Shown: positions 18,430-28,700 of the stretch, piece after piece | Layout of the letters: every line of letters begins with the position of its first letter | How positions within the stretch are numbered: position 1 is the first letter of the stretch | Source of the DNA: Oscillospiraceae bacterium | GTDB taxonomy: Bacteria > Bacillota > Clostridia > Oscillospirales > Acutalibacteraceae | Assembly (NCBI GenBank): GCA_015066345.1 | Contig: SVOQ01000006.1 | Location: 41,035-105,034, forward strand | DNA: 64,000 bases | Direction of reading: 5' to 3' | Notes under the pieces: model-generated | What the model saw: only the letters and a program-made list of their open reading frames with translations | Databases searched by the model: none | What the model was told of the DNA's origin: nothing | Translations under genes and position numbers: made by a program

Positions 18430-18975
18430 TTAATTCTTGAATAACTGTTGCGTTTGTTCACTGATATAGCCTTCGACCCAACTCATAACCGATGGCTCCG
18501 AAAGAGGAACACCGTCGAGAACGGTCTTTATATCAGCTGATGAGAACTTAAATTCTGCATCATCAACAACACGGGTGTAGATGAAATCCTTATCCTCATT
18601 CATACAAACAATAGTTGCTATTGTTGATGACATATCGCCCAAAGGGGTAAAATCAATACTGTCGGTTTTAAAACGGGCTTCAACCCTTGTACCGACACCC
18701 GGTTGGGATTTTATTGAAAAACTCCCGCCCGTTTGCTCCGCCGCCATTTTAAAAAGCGGAATACCCATACCGACTTTACGTGTGGTACGTGTTGTAAAAA
18801 ACGGGTCCTGAACATTTCTGACCTGTTCTTCGGTCATACCTTTACCATTGTCGTAAATACCGATAAGAAGTGTTTTCTCGGCGGTGTTTTCTTCAACAAC
18901 AATTTCGGTAAGTGAAGCCCCTGCCACAATTGAGTTCTGGGCAATATCGAGAATATTAAGTGATAATTCACGCAT
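18430..18975 (-). CDS. HATPase_c domain protein (histidine-kinase-like/anti-sigma-like ATPase)
   Basis: LNILDIAQNSIVAGA, YDNGKGMTEEQVRNVQDPFFTTRTTRKVGMGIPLFK; no DHp/His box visible. Confidence 0.88.
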   Translation of the reverse strand: MRELSLNILDIAQNSIVAGASLTEIVVEENTAEKTLLIGIYDNGKGMTEEQVRNVQDPFFTTRTTRKVGMGIPLFKMAAEQTGGSFSIKSQPGVGTRVEARFKTDSIDFTPLGDMSSTIATIVCMNEDKDFIYTRVVDDAEFKFSSADIKTVLDGVPLSEPSVMSWVEGYISEQTQQLFKN

Positions 18976-18980
18976 AAGGC

Positions 18981-19478
18981 TTAGTTCATATATTTAGCAA
19001 GAATACCGGGAACATCGTCTGCGGTAATTTTACCGTAAACCTCACCGTTGATTGTGAAAACGGGAGCAAGACCGCAAGCACCGATACAACGGCATTCTTC
19101 GAGAGAGAATTTACCGTCGGGTGTGCATTCACCGGGTTCAATACCGAGTATTTCACTGATTTTTTCTGTAAGCTGCTGTGAACCTTTTACGTAGCAAGCT
19201 GTACCGAGACAAACAGAGATATCGTATTCGCCCTTGGGTGAAAGTGAGAACTGTGCGTAGAAAGTGGCAACGCCGTAAACCTTCTCAAGAGGGATATCCA
19301 TACCCTCCGCAATCATTACCTGCACTTCACGAGGAAGGTAACCGTAAATACCCTGTGCCTCCTGCATTACGTGCATAAGCTGACTTTTGTCATCCTTGCA
19401 CTCTGCAATTACTGCGTCAAGTTGTGCTTTCTGCTCAGGCGTACCTTTGAAAGGTATTGTGCTGATTTTCTTGACCAT
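18981..19478 (-). CDS. hndA: NuoE/HndA-like 24 kDa subunit, [2Fe-2S]
   Basis: YGVATFYAQFSLSPKGEYDISVCLGTACYVKGS, CRCIGACGLAPVFTING. Confidence 0.94.
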   Translation of the reverse strand: MVKKISTIPFKGTPEQKAQLDAVIAECKDDKSQLMHVMQEAQGIYGYLPREVQVMIAEGMDIPLEKVYGVATFYAQFSLSPKGEYDISVCLGTACYVKGSQQLTEKISEILGIEPGECTPDGKFSLEECRCIGACGLAPVFTINGEVYGKITADDVPGILAKYMN

Positions 19479-19767
19479 TCAGATTTCCTCCATTCAAAAA
19501 TATGTTTTACACCTCGTTTTTTTAATTAAAACAAAGTGCTGTATATATTAGTTTAACATAACACATATATCGAAATTATAACACAATAAATGTACGATTG
19601 TCTATACTAAAATTCGACTTTTTAGGTGTTTTTGATATTTTTTTAACATTTTGACCTATTGCACAAATCTTAAAAAGATTTTTCTATGCATATTTAACTT
19701 AAAACTTTTGAAAATTACACTTCAGTTATGCTACAATATAATAGTATAAATAACTCTATCACGGAGG

Positions 19768-20127
19768 ATGTTGTTAATGAAAATAAGTGAAATAAAATCG
19801 ATTCTTAAAGCCGACCTTATCTGCGGTGAGGAATTCCTTGAAAATGAGGTTTTCACTGCCTGCGGAAGTGATATGATGAGCGACGTTCTCGCTTATGTAA
19901 AAGAACAAGCCGTTCTTTTATCGGGTCTTGTTAATCCTCAGGTTGTAAGAACCGCCGAAATGATGGATATGAACTGCATCGTTTTTGTCCGCGGAAAGCA
20001 ACCTGACGCAGATATTATTGACCTTGCCAAAGAACGTGAAATCGTTCTTCTTCGTACTGATTATGAAATGTTCACCTCTTGTGGCCTTTTGTATAAAAAC
20101 GGTCTCAAAGGAGGTTGCGGAGTATAA
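19768..20127 (+). CDS. DRTGG domain protein
   Basis: KISEIKSILKADLICGEEFLENEVFTACGSDMMSDVLAY...; family by recall; RBS cggagg. Confidence 0.75.
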   Translation: MLLMKISEIKSILKADLICGEEFLENEVFTACGSDMMSDVLAYVKEQAVLLSGLVNPQVVRTAEMMDMNCIVFVRGKQPDADIIDLAKEREIVLLRTDYEMFTSCGLLYKNGLKGGCGV

Positions 20128-20549
20128 TGGAACCTTTGACTTTGCACTATAACGTAAGCGGAACGGATTTTACCTGTGCCGGTGAAGCCTCGGGTAAAAT
20201 CAAAAAAGCCCTTAAGGAATTAGGCTTTCCTACAAGTATTATCCGCAACGTGGCAATTGCCGTTTACGAAGGCGAAATAAATCTGGTAATACACGGTGGT
20301 GGCGGTGTTATTGATGCCGAAATTACACCCGAATGTATTTCCGTTGTTTTGGCTGACCAAGGCCCCGGTATTCCCGACATTTCACTGGCAATGCAGGAGG
20401 GTTACTCAACCGCACCCGACAATGTACGTCAGCTGGGCTTTGGTGCCGGTATGGGTCTTCCCAACATCAAAAAATATACCGACGAAATGATTATTGAATC
20501 AGAGGTCGGAAAAGGAACTACAATTAGGCTTAAAGTTTTCGTAAAATAA
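20127..20549 (+). CDS. RsbW-like ATP-binding protein (HATPase)
   Basis: RNVAIAVYEGEINLVIHGGGG, LADQGPGIPDI, GFGAGMGLPNIKKYTDEMIIESEVGKGTTIRLKV. Confidence 0.88.
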   Translation: MEPLTLHYNVSGTDFTCAGEASGKIKKALKELGFPTSIIRNVAIAVYEGEINLVIHGGGGVIDAEITPECISVVLADQGPGIPDISLAMQEGYSTAPDNVRQLGFGAGMGLPNIKKYTDEMIIESEVGKGTTIRLKVFVK

Positions 20550-20567
20550 AGCCTGAAAGGAGCATTT

Positions 20568-21902
20568 ATGGATAAATATTTCCATTCGGTGCGACTTGAT
20601 AAAGATAAATGCCGTGGTTGTACTAACTGTATTAAACGTTGCCCCACTCAGGCAATACGTGTACGTAACGGCAAAGCACGTATTATAAAAGAACGTTGTA
20701 TCGATTGTGGCGAGTGCATTCGCGTTTGCCCCCACCACGCAAAATACGCAAGTCGCGACTCATTAGAGCAACTTGAAAATTACAAGTATAAAATTGCCCT
20801 TCCTGCACCCGCATTATATGGGCAATTCAATAACCTTGATGATGTCAATATAATACTTAATGCCCTACCCTCTCTGGGCTTTGACGCAGTTTTTGAGGTT
20901 TCAAAAGCGGCGGAGTTAGTCTCCGAAGCAACACGAATATATCTTGAAACCCGAAGATACGTAAAACCCGCTATTTCATCCGCTTGTCCTGCGGTAGTAA
21001 GACTTATAAGGGTATGTTTCCCCGAACTTATTGACAACATAATTCTCGTTAACGCCCCCGTAGAAGAAGCGGGACGTCTTGCAAGAAACAAAGCCGTTGC
21101 CAAAACAGGCTTAAAACCCGAAGAAATCGGCGTTTTCTTCATATCCCCCTGCCCTGCTAAAATAACATCCTTCAAGCAACCCATGGGCACCGATAAATCA
21201 AATGTTGACGGGGCTATTGCCATAAATGACATTTACCCCCATCTTCTTAAAGCCATGGAGAAAATGAATGAACACGATGAAATGATGGCACTTCACGATT
21301 CGGGTGTTATCGGTATCGGTTGGGCTACAAGCGGCGGCGAGGCATCGGGCACACTTAAAGACAATGCCCTTGCGGCGGACGGTATCGAAAACTGTATGAA
21401 AATACTTGAAGAAGTTGAACGAGGAAATCTTGACAGTGTTGATTTTATCGAGCTTAACGCTTGTCAGGGCGGTTGCGTAGGCGGTAGTTTAACTGCCGAA
21501 AACCCCTTTATAGCTAAGTCAAGGCTTATGAAATTAAGAAAATACAATCCCGTTTCCTGTAACCACCTCTTATCCGAAGACATCCCTGAAGAAATGTTAT
21601 GGTCGTCCCCCATTGAGCCCTGTGACGATGTTATGAAACTTGCGGACAATGTACAGGAAGCAATGGAACGGATGGCAAGAATGAAGGAACTTTTAAAGAC
21701 TTTCCCCGGTCTTGATTGCGGTACCTGTGGTGCTCCCGGATGCAGAGCCCTCGCCGAGGACGTTGTACGCGGTTTCACTACCGAGCACGACTGTGTTTTC
21801 AGAGCAAAAGAGGAACTCCAGGATATTGACAGCCTTGAGGATACCGAAAAACTTGAACTCATTATTCCTGCTCCGTTCAGAGAAAATCTCAAAGAGGATT
21901 AA
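20568..21902 (+). CDS. HydS-like sensory/regulatory [FeFe] hydrogenase-related protein
   Basis: 2x4Fe-4S N-terminus; modified H-cluster motifs SSACPAV, SPCPAKI, NACQGGCVGG; extra C-terminal CGTCGAPGC Fe-S motif. Confidence 0.85.
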   Translation: MDKYFHSVRLDKDKCRGCTNCIKRCPTQAIRVRNGKARIIKERCIDCGECIRVCPHHAKYASRDSLEQLENYKYKIALPAPALYGQFNNLDDVNIILNALPSLGFDAVFEVSKAAELVSEATRIYLETRRYVKPAISSACPAVVRLIRVCFPELIDNIILVNAPVEEAGRLARNKAVAKTGLKPEEIGVFFISPCPAKITSFKQPMGTDKSNVDGAIAINDIYPHLLKAMEKMNEHDEMMALHDSGVIGIGWATSGGEASGTLKDNALAADGIENCMKILEEVERGNLDSVDFIELNACQGGCVGGSLTAENPFIAKSRLMKLRKYNPVSCNHLLSEDIPEEMLWSSPIEPCDDVMKLADNVQEAMERMARMKELLKTFPGLDCGTCGAPGCRALAEDVVRGFTTEHDCVFRAKEELQDIDSLEDTEKLELIIPAPFRENLKED

Positions 21903-21907
21903 TTTAT

Positions 21908-22240
21908 ATGACAGTAAATGAATTACAAAAAGAACTTCAACTTACATATTTATGCGGAAAAGAAGTAGCCGAAGAAAAAGAAATTGACGGATGCTATTGC
22001 GGTGACTTGCTCAGTTGGGTTATGTCACGCGCTCAGTCAGGCAATATATGGCTGACTGTTATGGGTAATGTGAATTCCATAGGTGTTGCAGTCCTTGCGG
22101 ATATATCCTGTATCATTTTAACGGAAAATGCGGCATTGGACGAGGATGCTAAAAAACGGGCAATTGAGAATGATGTGGTTATTCTCACCTCCCCCAAAAA
22201 CGCTTACGAGCTTTCCGCCGAAATTTCAAAACTCATATGA
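21908..22240 (+). CDS. DRTGG domain protein
   Basis: LTYLCGKEVAEEKEIDGCYCGDLLSWVMSRAQSGNIWLTVMGNVNSIGVAVLADISCIILTENA. Confidence 0.75.
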   Translation: MTVNELQKELQLTYLCGKEVAEEKEIDGCYCGDLLSWVMSRAQSGNIWLTVMGNVNSIGVAVLADISCIILTENAALDEDAKKRAIENDVVILTSPKNAYELSAEISKLI

Positions 22241-22944
22241 AAGTTCAATACGATTTTCACATTCATTCCTGCCTCAGTCCCTGTGGCGACAATGATATGA
22301 CTCCGCAAAATATAGTCAATATGTCAAAAATAATGGGCTATGATGTTATAGCCCTTACGGACCACAACACCTCGCGTAATTGCCCCGCGGTAATGAAAGC
22401 CGGTAAGGAAGCGGGGCTTACGGTTATTGCGGGTATGGAATTATGCACATCCGAGGAAGTACACATTATCTGCCTTTTCCCTGACTTAGAAAAGGCTATG
22501 GCTTTTTCCGATTATGTGTATACCACCCTGCCCCCCGTTAAAAACAAGCCCTCTATTTTCGGTGATCAGTTAATCTGCGACGAAAATGATGAGGTTATCG
22601 GCACTGAAGAAAAACTACTGATTACCGCAAGTAGTATAAGTTGTATGAAGGTAGTTGAAACCGTTAAAAAATACGGCGGTATATGTTACCCCGCCCATAT
22701 TGACCGTTCTTCTTTCAGTATTCTTTCAAACCTTGGCACTATTAATGAAAGTTTTGGCTTTACGTGTGCCGAAATATTTGATATGACTAAAGAAAAAGAA
22801 CTTAAAGAAAAACACACCTATCTTAACAATCTTACAATTATCTCAGACTCGGATGCCCATTATCTTGAAAAAATGCGTATACCCGAATATTTTATTGAAA
22901 TTCCCGAATTATCAATAGATAGCATATTTAATTATTTGCGATAA
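22237..22944 (+). CDS. PHP domain phosphoesterase
   Basis: YDFHIHSCLSPCGDNDMTP, ALTDHNTSRNCP, GMELCTSEEVH, PAHIDRSSF. Confidence 0.88.
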   Translation: MKVQYDFHIHSCLSPCGDNDMTPQNIVNMSKIMGYDVIALTDHNTSRNCPAVMKAGKEAGLTVIAGMELCTSEEVHIICLFPDLEKAMAFSDYVYTTLPPVKNKPSIFGDQLICDENDEVIGTEEKLLITASSISCMKVVETVKKYGGICYPAHIDRSSFSILSNLGTINESFGFTCAEIFDMTKEKELKEKHTYLNNLTIISDSDAHYLEKMRIPEYFIEIPELSIDSIFNYLR

Positions 22945-22960
22945 TAAAGGAGTGAGAAAC

Positions 22961-24451
22961 TTGGCACTACCAACCCAGACTACTGAAATCAGGCGTTATG
23001 TAGGCAAAAAAGAGACCCTTGCATACGTTCTCAATGACGTAGCGTCGAGCCTTAACATTAACGACTACAAAGAGCGTTATATTTACGACGTTGTAAAAAT
23101 TGACTTTAATCTTCTTGCCATTCAGAACGTAGTCGCCACCGCCTGGGACTCAGTAAACGATACCTTTATAGGTGTTCTTGTTGACAAAACCCGTACCCGT
23201 TGGGGTAAATTCAGACCCTACGCACTTTTAGGTGAAATCCCCCTTACTGTTTTGGGAATGTGGTATTGGCTAATACCCTTCCTTTTCCCCGATACCCCCG
23301 GTGATTATCTTCCCAAATGGATATTCTACTTTGCAATGAGTATCATAACCGAAACGGCAGGTACGTTTACCTCCGTTGCAAAAACAGGCTATCTTTCAAC
23401 CATAACCCCCGAACCACTTGAACGTTCAAGGCTTATTGCTACGGCAAACGTGGCATCCCATCTTGTTGAGGACTTACCAAAGCAATTATTCGGAATCATA
23501 TACGACCTTGTGACAAATAAGGTTATTAACATACATCTGCCGAAATTATTTGCTTCCTTTGGTCTTGTATGCTCCGGAGTTTCCGCAATATTTGCTTTGT
23601 ACTTCGTGCTAAACTCCCGCGAAAGAGTTTCACAGTCAATAAAGCAACCCTCTGTCAAGCATTGCTTCAAGGCAATCCTCCACAACAAGCCTATGTTCAC
23701 CTATCTTCTATCCTCGTTCCTGTCGGGCTTCAGTATAGGTCAAAGCCGTACAAACTTCTATATAGACGTTATAGGCTCAATCACCTGGAAAACTATTGTA
23801 GGTATCCCCGCATTCCCCGTTAAATTCATCAGTTACAGTTTCGTTGAGCCCTTACGTAAAAGATTTTCCACAAAAGCCCTGTGGATTCTTGAGGATGCCT
23901 GGACGGATATGCTATGGCTTACGGTCTTCGGCATAGGCTCTATTAAGGGCAATTTCCAGAAAAAGGGCGTTATCCTGCCATTGATGGGAATTGAGGAAAT
24001 TTTCGAAATGTGTGTTTACGGCTTAAGACGAGTTATCCCTGCCGAAATCAAGAACGAAGCCCTTGACTACAGTGAATGGAAATACGGCTACCGTTCAGAG
24101 GCTATGACGGGTGTTTCGATGGACCTTATATCAAAACTCCAACAAGCCATTATGAGTGGTGTAAATAACGTGGTTATGGGTAAAATCGGTTACATACAGG
24201 GTAAAGAAATCGGTACCCAGACCGACAAAACCAAATGGTGGATTTTCGCACTCGGTACGGGCATCCCCATTATCACCTCAAGCCTCGGCATTATTCCCAA
24301 GCTCTTCTATCCCCTTTCTGCAGAAAAAAGAACTAAGATGTACGAAGAACTTAGCGAACGAAGACTTCAGATGTCCGAATTTATGAAAACCGCTTCCGCT
24401 GAAGAAATTGCAATTAAAGCAGATAACCAGCTTAACGGTATATTTGATTAA
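22961..24451 (+). CDS. MFS/GPH-type transporter
   Basis: AWDSVNDTFIGVLVDKTRTRWGKFRPYALLGEIPL plus many TM segments; TTG start after AAGGAG, ORF track uses GTG at 22952. Confidence 0.78.
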   Translation: MALPTQTTEIRRYVGKKETLAYVLNDVASSLNINDYKERYIYDVVKIDFNLLAIQNVVATAWDSVNDTFIGVLVDKTRTRWGKFRPYALLGEIPLTVLGMWYWLIPFLFPDTPGDYLPKWIFYFAMSIITETAGTFTSVAKTGYLSTITPEPLERSRLIATANVASHLVEDLPKQLFGIIYDLVTNKVINIHLPKLFASFGLVCSGVSAIFALYFVLNSRERVSQSIKQPSVKHCFKAILHNKPMFTYLLSSFLSGFSIGQSRTNFYIDVIGSITWKTIVGIPAFPVKFISYSFVEPLRKRFSTKALWILEDAWTDMLWLTVFGIGSIKGNFQKKGVILPLMGIEEIFEMCVYGLRRVIPAEIKNEALDYSEWKYGYRSEAMTGVSMDLISKLQQAIMSGVNNVVMGKIGYIQGKEIGTQTDKTKWWIFALGTGIPIITSSLGIIPKLFYPLSAEKRTKMYEELSERRLQMSEFMKTASAEEIAIKADNQLNGIFD

Positions 24452-24460
24452 TAAAAAAGA

Positions 24461-24492
24461 CCTCCTATGGTTAACCATAGGAGGATTTTTTT
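24461..24492. terminator. Intrinsic terminator with perfect palindrome
   Basis: CCTCCTATGGTTAACCATAGGAGG flanked by A-run and T-run. Confidence 0.9.
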
Positions 24493-24514
24493 GCCACAAA
24501 GGGCTTTTTATACT

Positions 24515-25732
24515 TTATTGCTTAGCTCCGTCATCAAACTTTTCAAGAACTTTAACACTTGCTGCGTAGCATTTTTCAAGGCAATCCTTGTTAAGGGCAT
24601 CGGGTGTGTCAAGTCTTGTATGATAGAAATCGGGAAGAGCGTGGCTGAGAGCTGTAACACCTGTTGCTTTGAGACCTGCCTGAGCAAATGCTGCTGAGTC
24701 AGTTGCACCACCGAGAGGAGGAACCATACCTTTTTTACAAGGAATGTTCAATTCCTCACAAGCTTCAATAAATAAGTCGGAAACATCTTTGTCAACTTTA
24801 ACAGTACCATTAAGGTCACGATAGTTAACCATAAGCTCTTCTGATTGGGTAATTGTATCGTATGAATAAATAAATGTGGGAACATCGTTCATTTCGTCTT
24901 TATGAGCTTCACACCAAGCCTTGGCACCACGAAGACCGGCTTCTTCACTGCCCGAGAAAATTACGCCGATTTCTGTGTTTTTAAGTTCGATGTTTTCTTC
25001 CTGAAGCATTTTAAGGATACCCATACCGATATAACAACCTGAAAGGTTATCATTAGCGCCATCAACAACTCTTTTTTTGTTCCACATAAAGTAAAGACCG
25101 AACCAGAAGGGTGCAAAAGCAAGTGTACCAAGACCAAACTTTGTTGCAAGAGAGCCTTCAAGAACACCCGCTACGCTTAAGATAGCAATAGCAAGAAGAT
25201 AGAAAGCACCGATGAAGCAAAGTATCATATGAATGTCAAAGCCAAGATATGTAAACTTGTATTTGAAGGGCCATTCCCAACAAGCATCAACGTGACCAAC
25301 AAAGATAATTCTTCTTTTCACTTCGCCTGAGGGCTTTTTGAATCCTGTTGCGTTGTGACCGATTTGTTCCTTGAAGAACTTATCAACAATTTTCTTGTAA
25401 AGGCCAAACTGCAAGAAGCAAAGAGTGAGACCCAGTGCAATAAATACAATTGATAAAGCAGGAATAAAGAAATATGAAATAAGTGCTAAGAAGCAACAGG
25501 TGATTGTGAAATAAATCCAACCGAAGAATGAACCGGGGTTTTCTTTAAATTCTTCAACATAGGCTCTGTCGCAACCTAATTCTTTCATTTTTTCCACTGC
25601 GTATTCGCAAGCCTGATGCTCACCCTTTGAACCGGGATCTCTTTTTTCAAAAGTGTTGCAGATATATGTGATTTCATCAATCATATATTGAGCAGCCTTG
25701 CCTTTTAAATCAATAATTTTACTTAAATCCAT
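24515..25732 (-). CDS. M28 family membrane-associated peptidase
   Basis: GHVDACWEWP, GANDNLSGCYIGMGIL, SGSEEAGLRGAKAW, GGATDSAAFAQAG, DTPDALNKDCL. Confidence 0.87.
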   Translation of the reverse strand: MDLSKIIDLKGKAAQYMIDEITYICNTFEKRDPGSKGEHQACEYAVEKMKELGCDRAYVEEFKENPGSFFGWIYFTITCCFLALISYFFIPALSIVFIALGLTLCFLQFGLYKKIVDKFFKEQIGHNATGFKKPSGEVKRRIIFVGHVDACWEWPFKYKFTYLGFDIHMILCFIGAFYLLAIAILSVAGVLEGSLATKFGLGTLAFAPFWFGLYFMWNKKRVVDGANDNLSGCYIGMGILKMLQEENIELKNTEIGVIFSGSEEAGLRGAKAWCEAHKDEMNDVPTFIYSYDTITQSEELMVNYRDLNGTVKVDKDVSDLFIEACEELNIPCKKGMVPPLGGATDSAAFAQAGLKATGVTALSHALPDFYHTRLDTPDALNKDCLEKCYAASVKVLEKFDDGAKQ

Positions 25733-25774
25733 TTCTACCTCTCCTTTTTACACACCAAAACTGTTTTTTATTGT

Positions 25775-28700
25775 TTAATACTTATGTGCGCAAGACATAT
25801 TCGGCTCATACCAACTTAAATAATTGCCGTATTTTGCACGTACGGTGTAGGTGTACTTAACACCCATTTCAACTTTCTTATCGGTATAGCTTAATGTTTT
25901 TGCGTTAACCGAACCAAGTTGTACCCAAGGTCCGTTACCCTCTTTTCTGAAAACGGAGTAACTTGTACAACCCTTTACGGCAGCCCATTTAAATGTTATA
26001 CCGCTACGTGTACTTTTTACGGATAACATATCGGGCGTATCAAGATAAACTGTTTTCCAACCGGTTGTGTAATATCCTGATGTAGTTTTTGAACCGTAGG
26101 CTTTAATAGTATATGTATATGTGGTTTTGTTATTAACCTTTTTATCAATATAGCCGGGCTTTGAAACTGTTGCAATCTTAGTCCAGGATTTAGCGTTACC
26201 CGCTTTTCTGTAAACGTAGTAACTACTTGCTCCCGAAACTGCATCCCAGGTAAGTGTTACGTTACCCGTTCTGTTTGCTACATTCAGTTTAGGTGCCGTA
26301 ATATATTTAACCGATACACCCTTACTGTTGAATGTAGAGAGGGACGTGCCGTAATAAGCCCTTATGGTGTAGGTGTAAGTAGCCTTATTCTTTACATCCG
26401 TATCCTTGTAGGAGGTTGTAGTAACGTTACCTAAATAAGTCCACGAAGAATCCTTGTTAACCTTACGGTATACTCTGTAACCCGTAGCACCGGGGACTTT
26501 ATTCCAAGTTACTGAAATATAGCCGTAACCGTTATTGGCAGATTTAAGAACAGGTGTTGTTAATCTTCTTTCCGCCCAACCTGCGGGTTTATAAGAAGAA
26601 TATATTCCATCAGAATTTGCCTTTATAGTATATCTGTATGTAGTACCTGCCTTAGCGGTTTTATCAAGGTAGGATGTACCTGTGGAAGTAGCAAGATATG
26701 ACCAACTATCGGTGCTTTTGGCTTTCCTGTAAATTCTGTAACTGTCAGCAACAGGATTCTCAGCCCACTTAAGTTGTATACCTTTGGAAACGTTTGATGT
26801 TTCGAGCTGAGGAGCGGCAATATAAATTATACTCTTAGCAATATATACGCTGATTCCGTTTTCACTTTGGGCACGTACTGCGTAATACATACGTTTACCG
26901 TTCTGAGGTTTAGTATCGGTGTATTTAAGGATATCCGAACCTACTGTTTCAACATAAGTCCAACCCTTATCACCCTCAGCCTTGCGGTAAATCCTGTAGC
27001 CCTCGGCTCCCCTGATGCTCTTCCAGGAGAATGCAACACCCGTATAAGTACGGCTTAAAGTATTTATAACAGGAGCATCAAGATATGTATTTTTTACTGA
27101 TACGGAGTCTGAGCTGAGCTTCTCACCGTCGTGAGTACGAACCGTATAAATAAATGTTTCCCCACAATCCACGTCCGTATCTGTAAAACTGAGAGTTTCT
27201 GCAGAAACTTTTTTTATTAATCTGGGTGTAGCACCCTCGATTACAGAAGTTCTGTATACATAATAAGTTTTTGCACCATCCACCTGTGACCAACTGATTT
27301 TAACACAATCGGTACTGTTACTTACCGTAACAGTTTCAGGAGGAGCAATATAAGTAAATCCAACTGCATTATCGGTATTAAGAATACCGCGGCTTTCACC
27401 TATAACCGCTGCAACCGCATAATAATATGTTCTTGCACTCTTTACATTTTTGTCAATATATTCGCTTTCTGTTACCTCGTTAACCTGAACCCAACCGCTG
27501 CCGTCATTTCTGTAAACGTCATAGGCATCCGCTTCACTTACGGGAACCCACGAAACCCTGATACCATCCTCATAAAGCTCGGGGTTTGCAGAGCCCATAG
27601 CACCAATTCTTATAAGTGGCGATGAAGTATCACTCACAAGGCTTTCACCACGTGAACTTATTGCCTTTACGGTGTATGTGTAAGATTCATTCCAGATTAC
27701 ATCTGTATCAATAAATTCAAGGGGCTCATTTGCATTAATCTCGGTGAGAGTTTCATAATCACCGTTATTATTAACACGCATTAAAACGTATCTTAACGCA
27801 CCTTTTGAGCTTTCCCAAGTAATTTTTATACCGTCAATTATATTTTCGGCTTTTATATTTTTAGGAGAGGCAATAAAGTAAATTGGGTCTGACTCAACCT
27901 TAGCACCCTCCGATGTGGATACTACGGGGCAAACTGCGTAGAAATATTCAGTACCGCTTACTAAGCCTGTATCACTGAAGGATGTGGCGTCTGCACTTAC
28001 AGACCCTACCTTTGTCCATGAACTTTCCGATGCGTTCCTGCGATAAATATTATACCCCGTAACACCACTGACAGGAGACCAATGTACTTTAACTCCCGCC
28101 TTTTCAAGAGTAAGAGCGGTAACCTCGGTATGAGCAACACGTGATACAGTATATCCTGTGGTACTGTATGCACTGTCACCAAAGTTTGTACAAGCCTTTA
28201 CGGAATAAACATAAACCTTACCCGCAGTTACATCCTGATCAAGGTATGATGTAGAGGATGTATATATATGCTCAACCAACTGGGACTGTGTACTCTTATC
28301 TCTACGGTAAATTATGTAGCTTGTTGCTAAAGGATGTGAAGTCCAGGAAATTCTGATACCCTTTAACTCATTGGTAGCACTCATTAATGTGGGTGCCGCA
28401 ATGTACGTTACGGATTCACCCTGAATTTCATTGGGTGTTGAATACATATCAGTAGCCGAAACAATATCGTACTCATAAGTTTCACCGTCCGTTACGGTTG
28501 TATCCTTATAATAAGTACCTGAGTTAACATTACGTTTTGCTATCTGTGTCCACTCTGTTTCACCCGAAGCACGGCGATAAATAAGGTAGAAATCCGCACC
28601 CTGAGTGGCATTCCACTTAATTTCAACACCGCCCACTGCATTGTTAACTTCTGAAATAACGGGTTTTTCAATATATTTACACGAAACGCCTATGGCATCG

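Noticed and set aside
19500-19767. Rex operator in the divergent hydrogenase/cassette promoter region
   Set aside because: No convincing TTGTTAA-N4-TTAACAA; only a weak AAATCTT-AAA-AAGATTT inverted repeat.
20780-21232. 150-aa minus-strand ORF
   Set aside because: Antisense to the HydS-like gene; no independent coding evidence.
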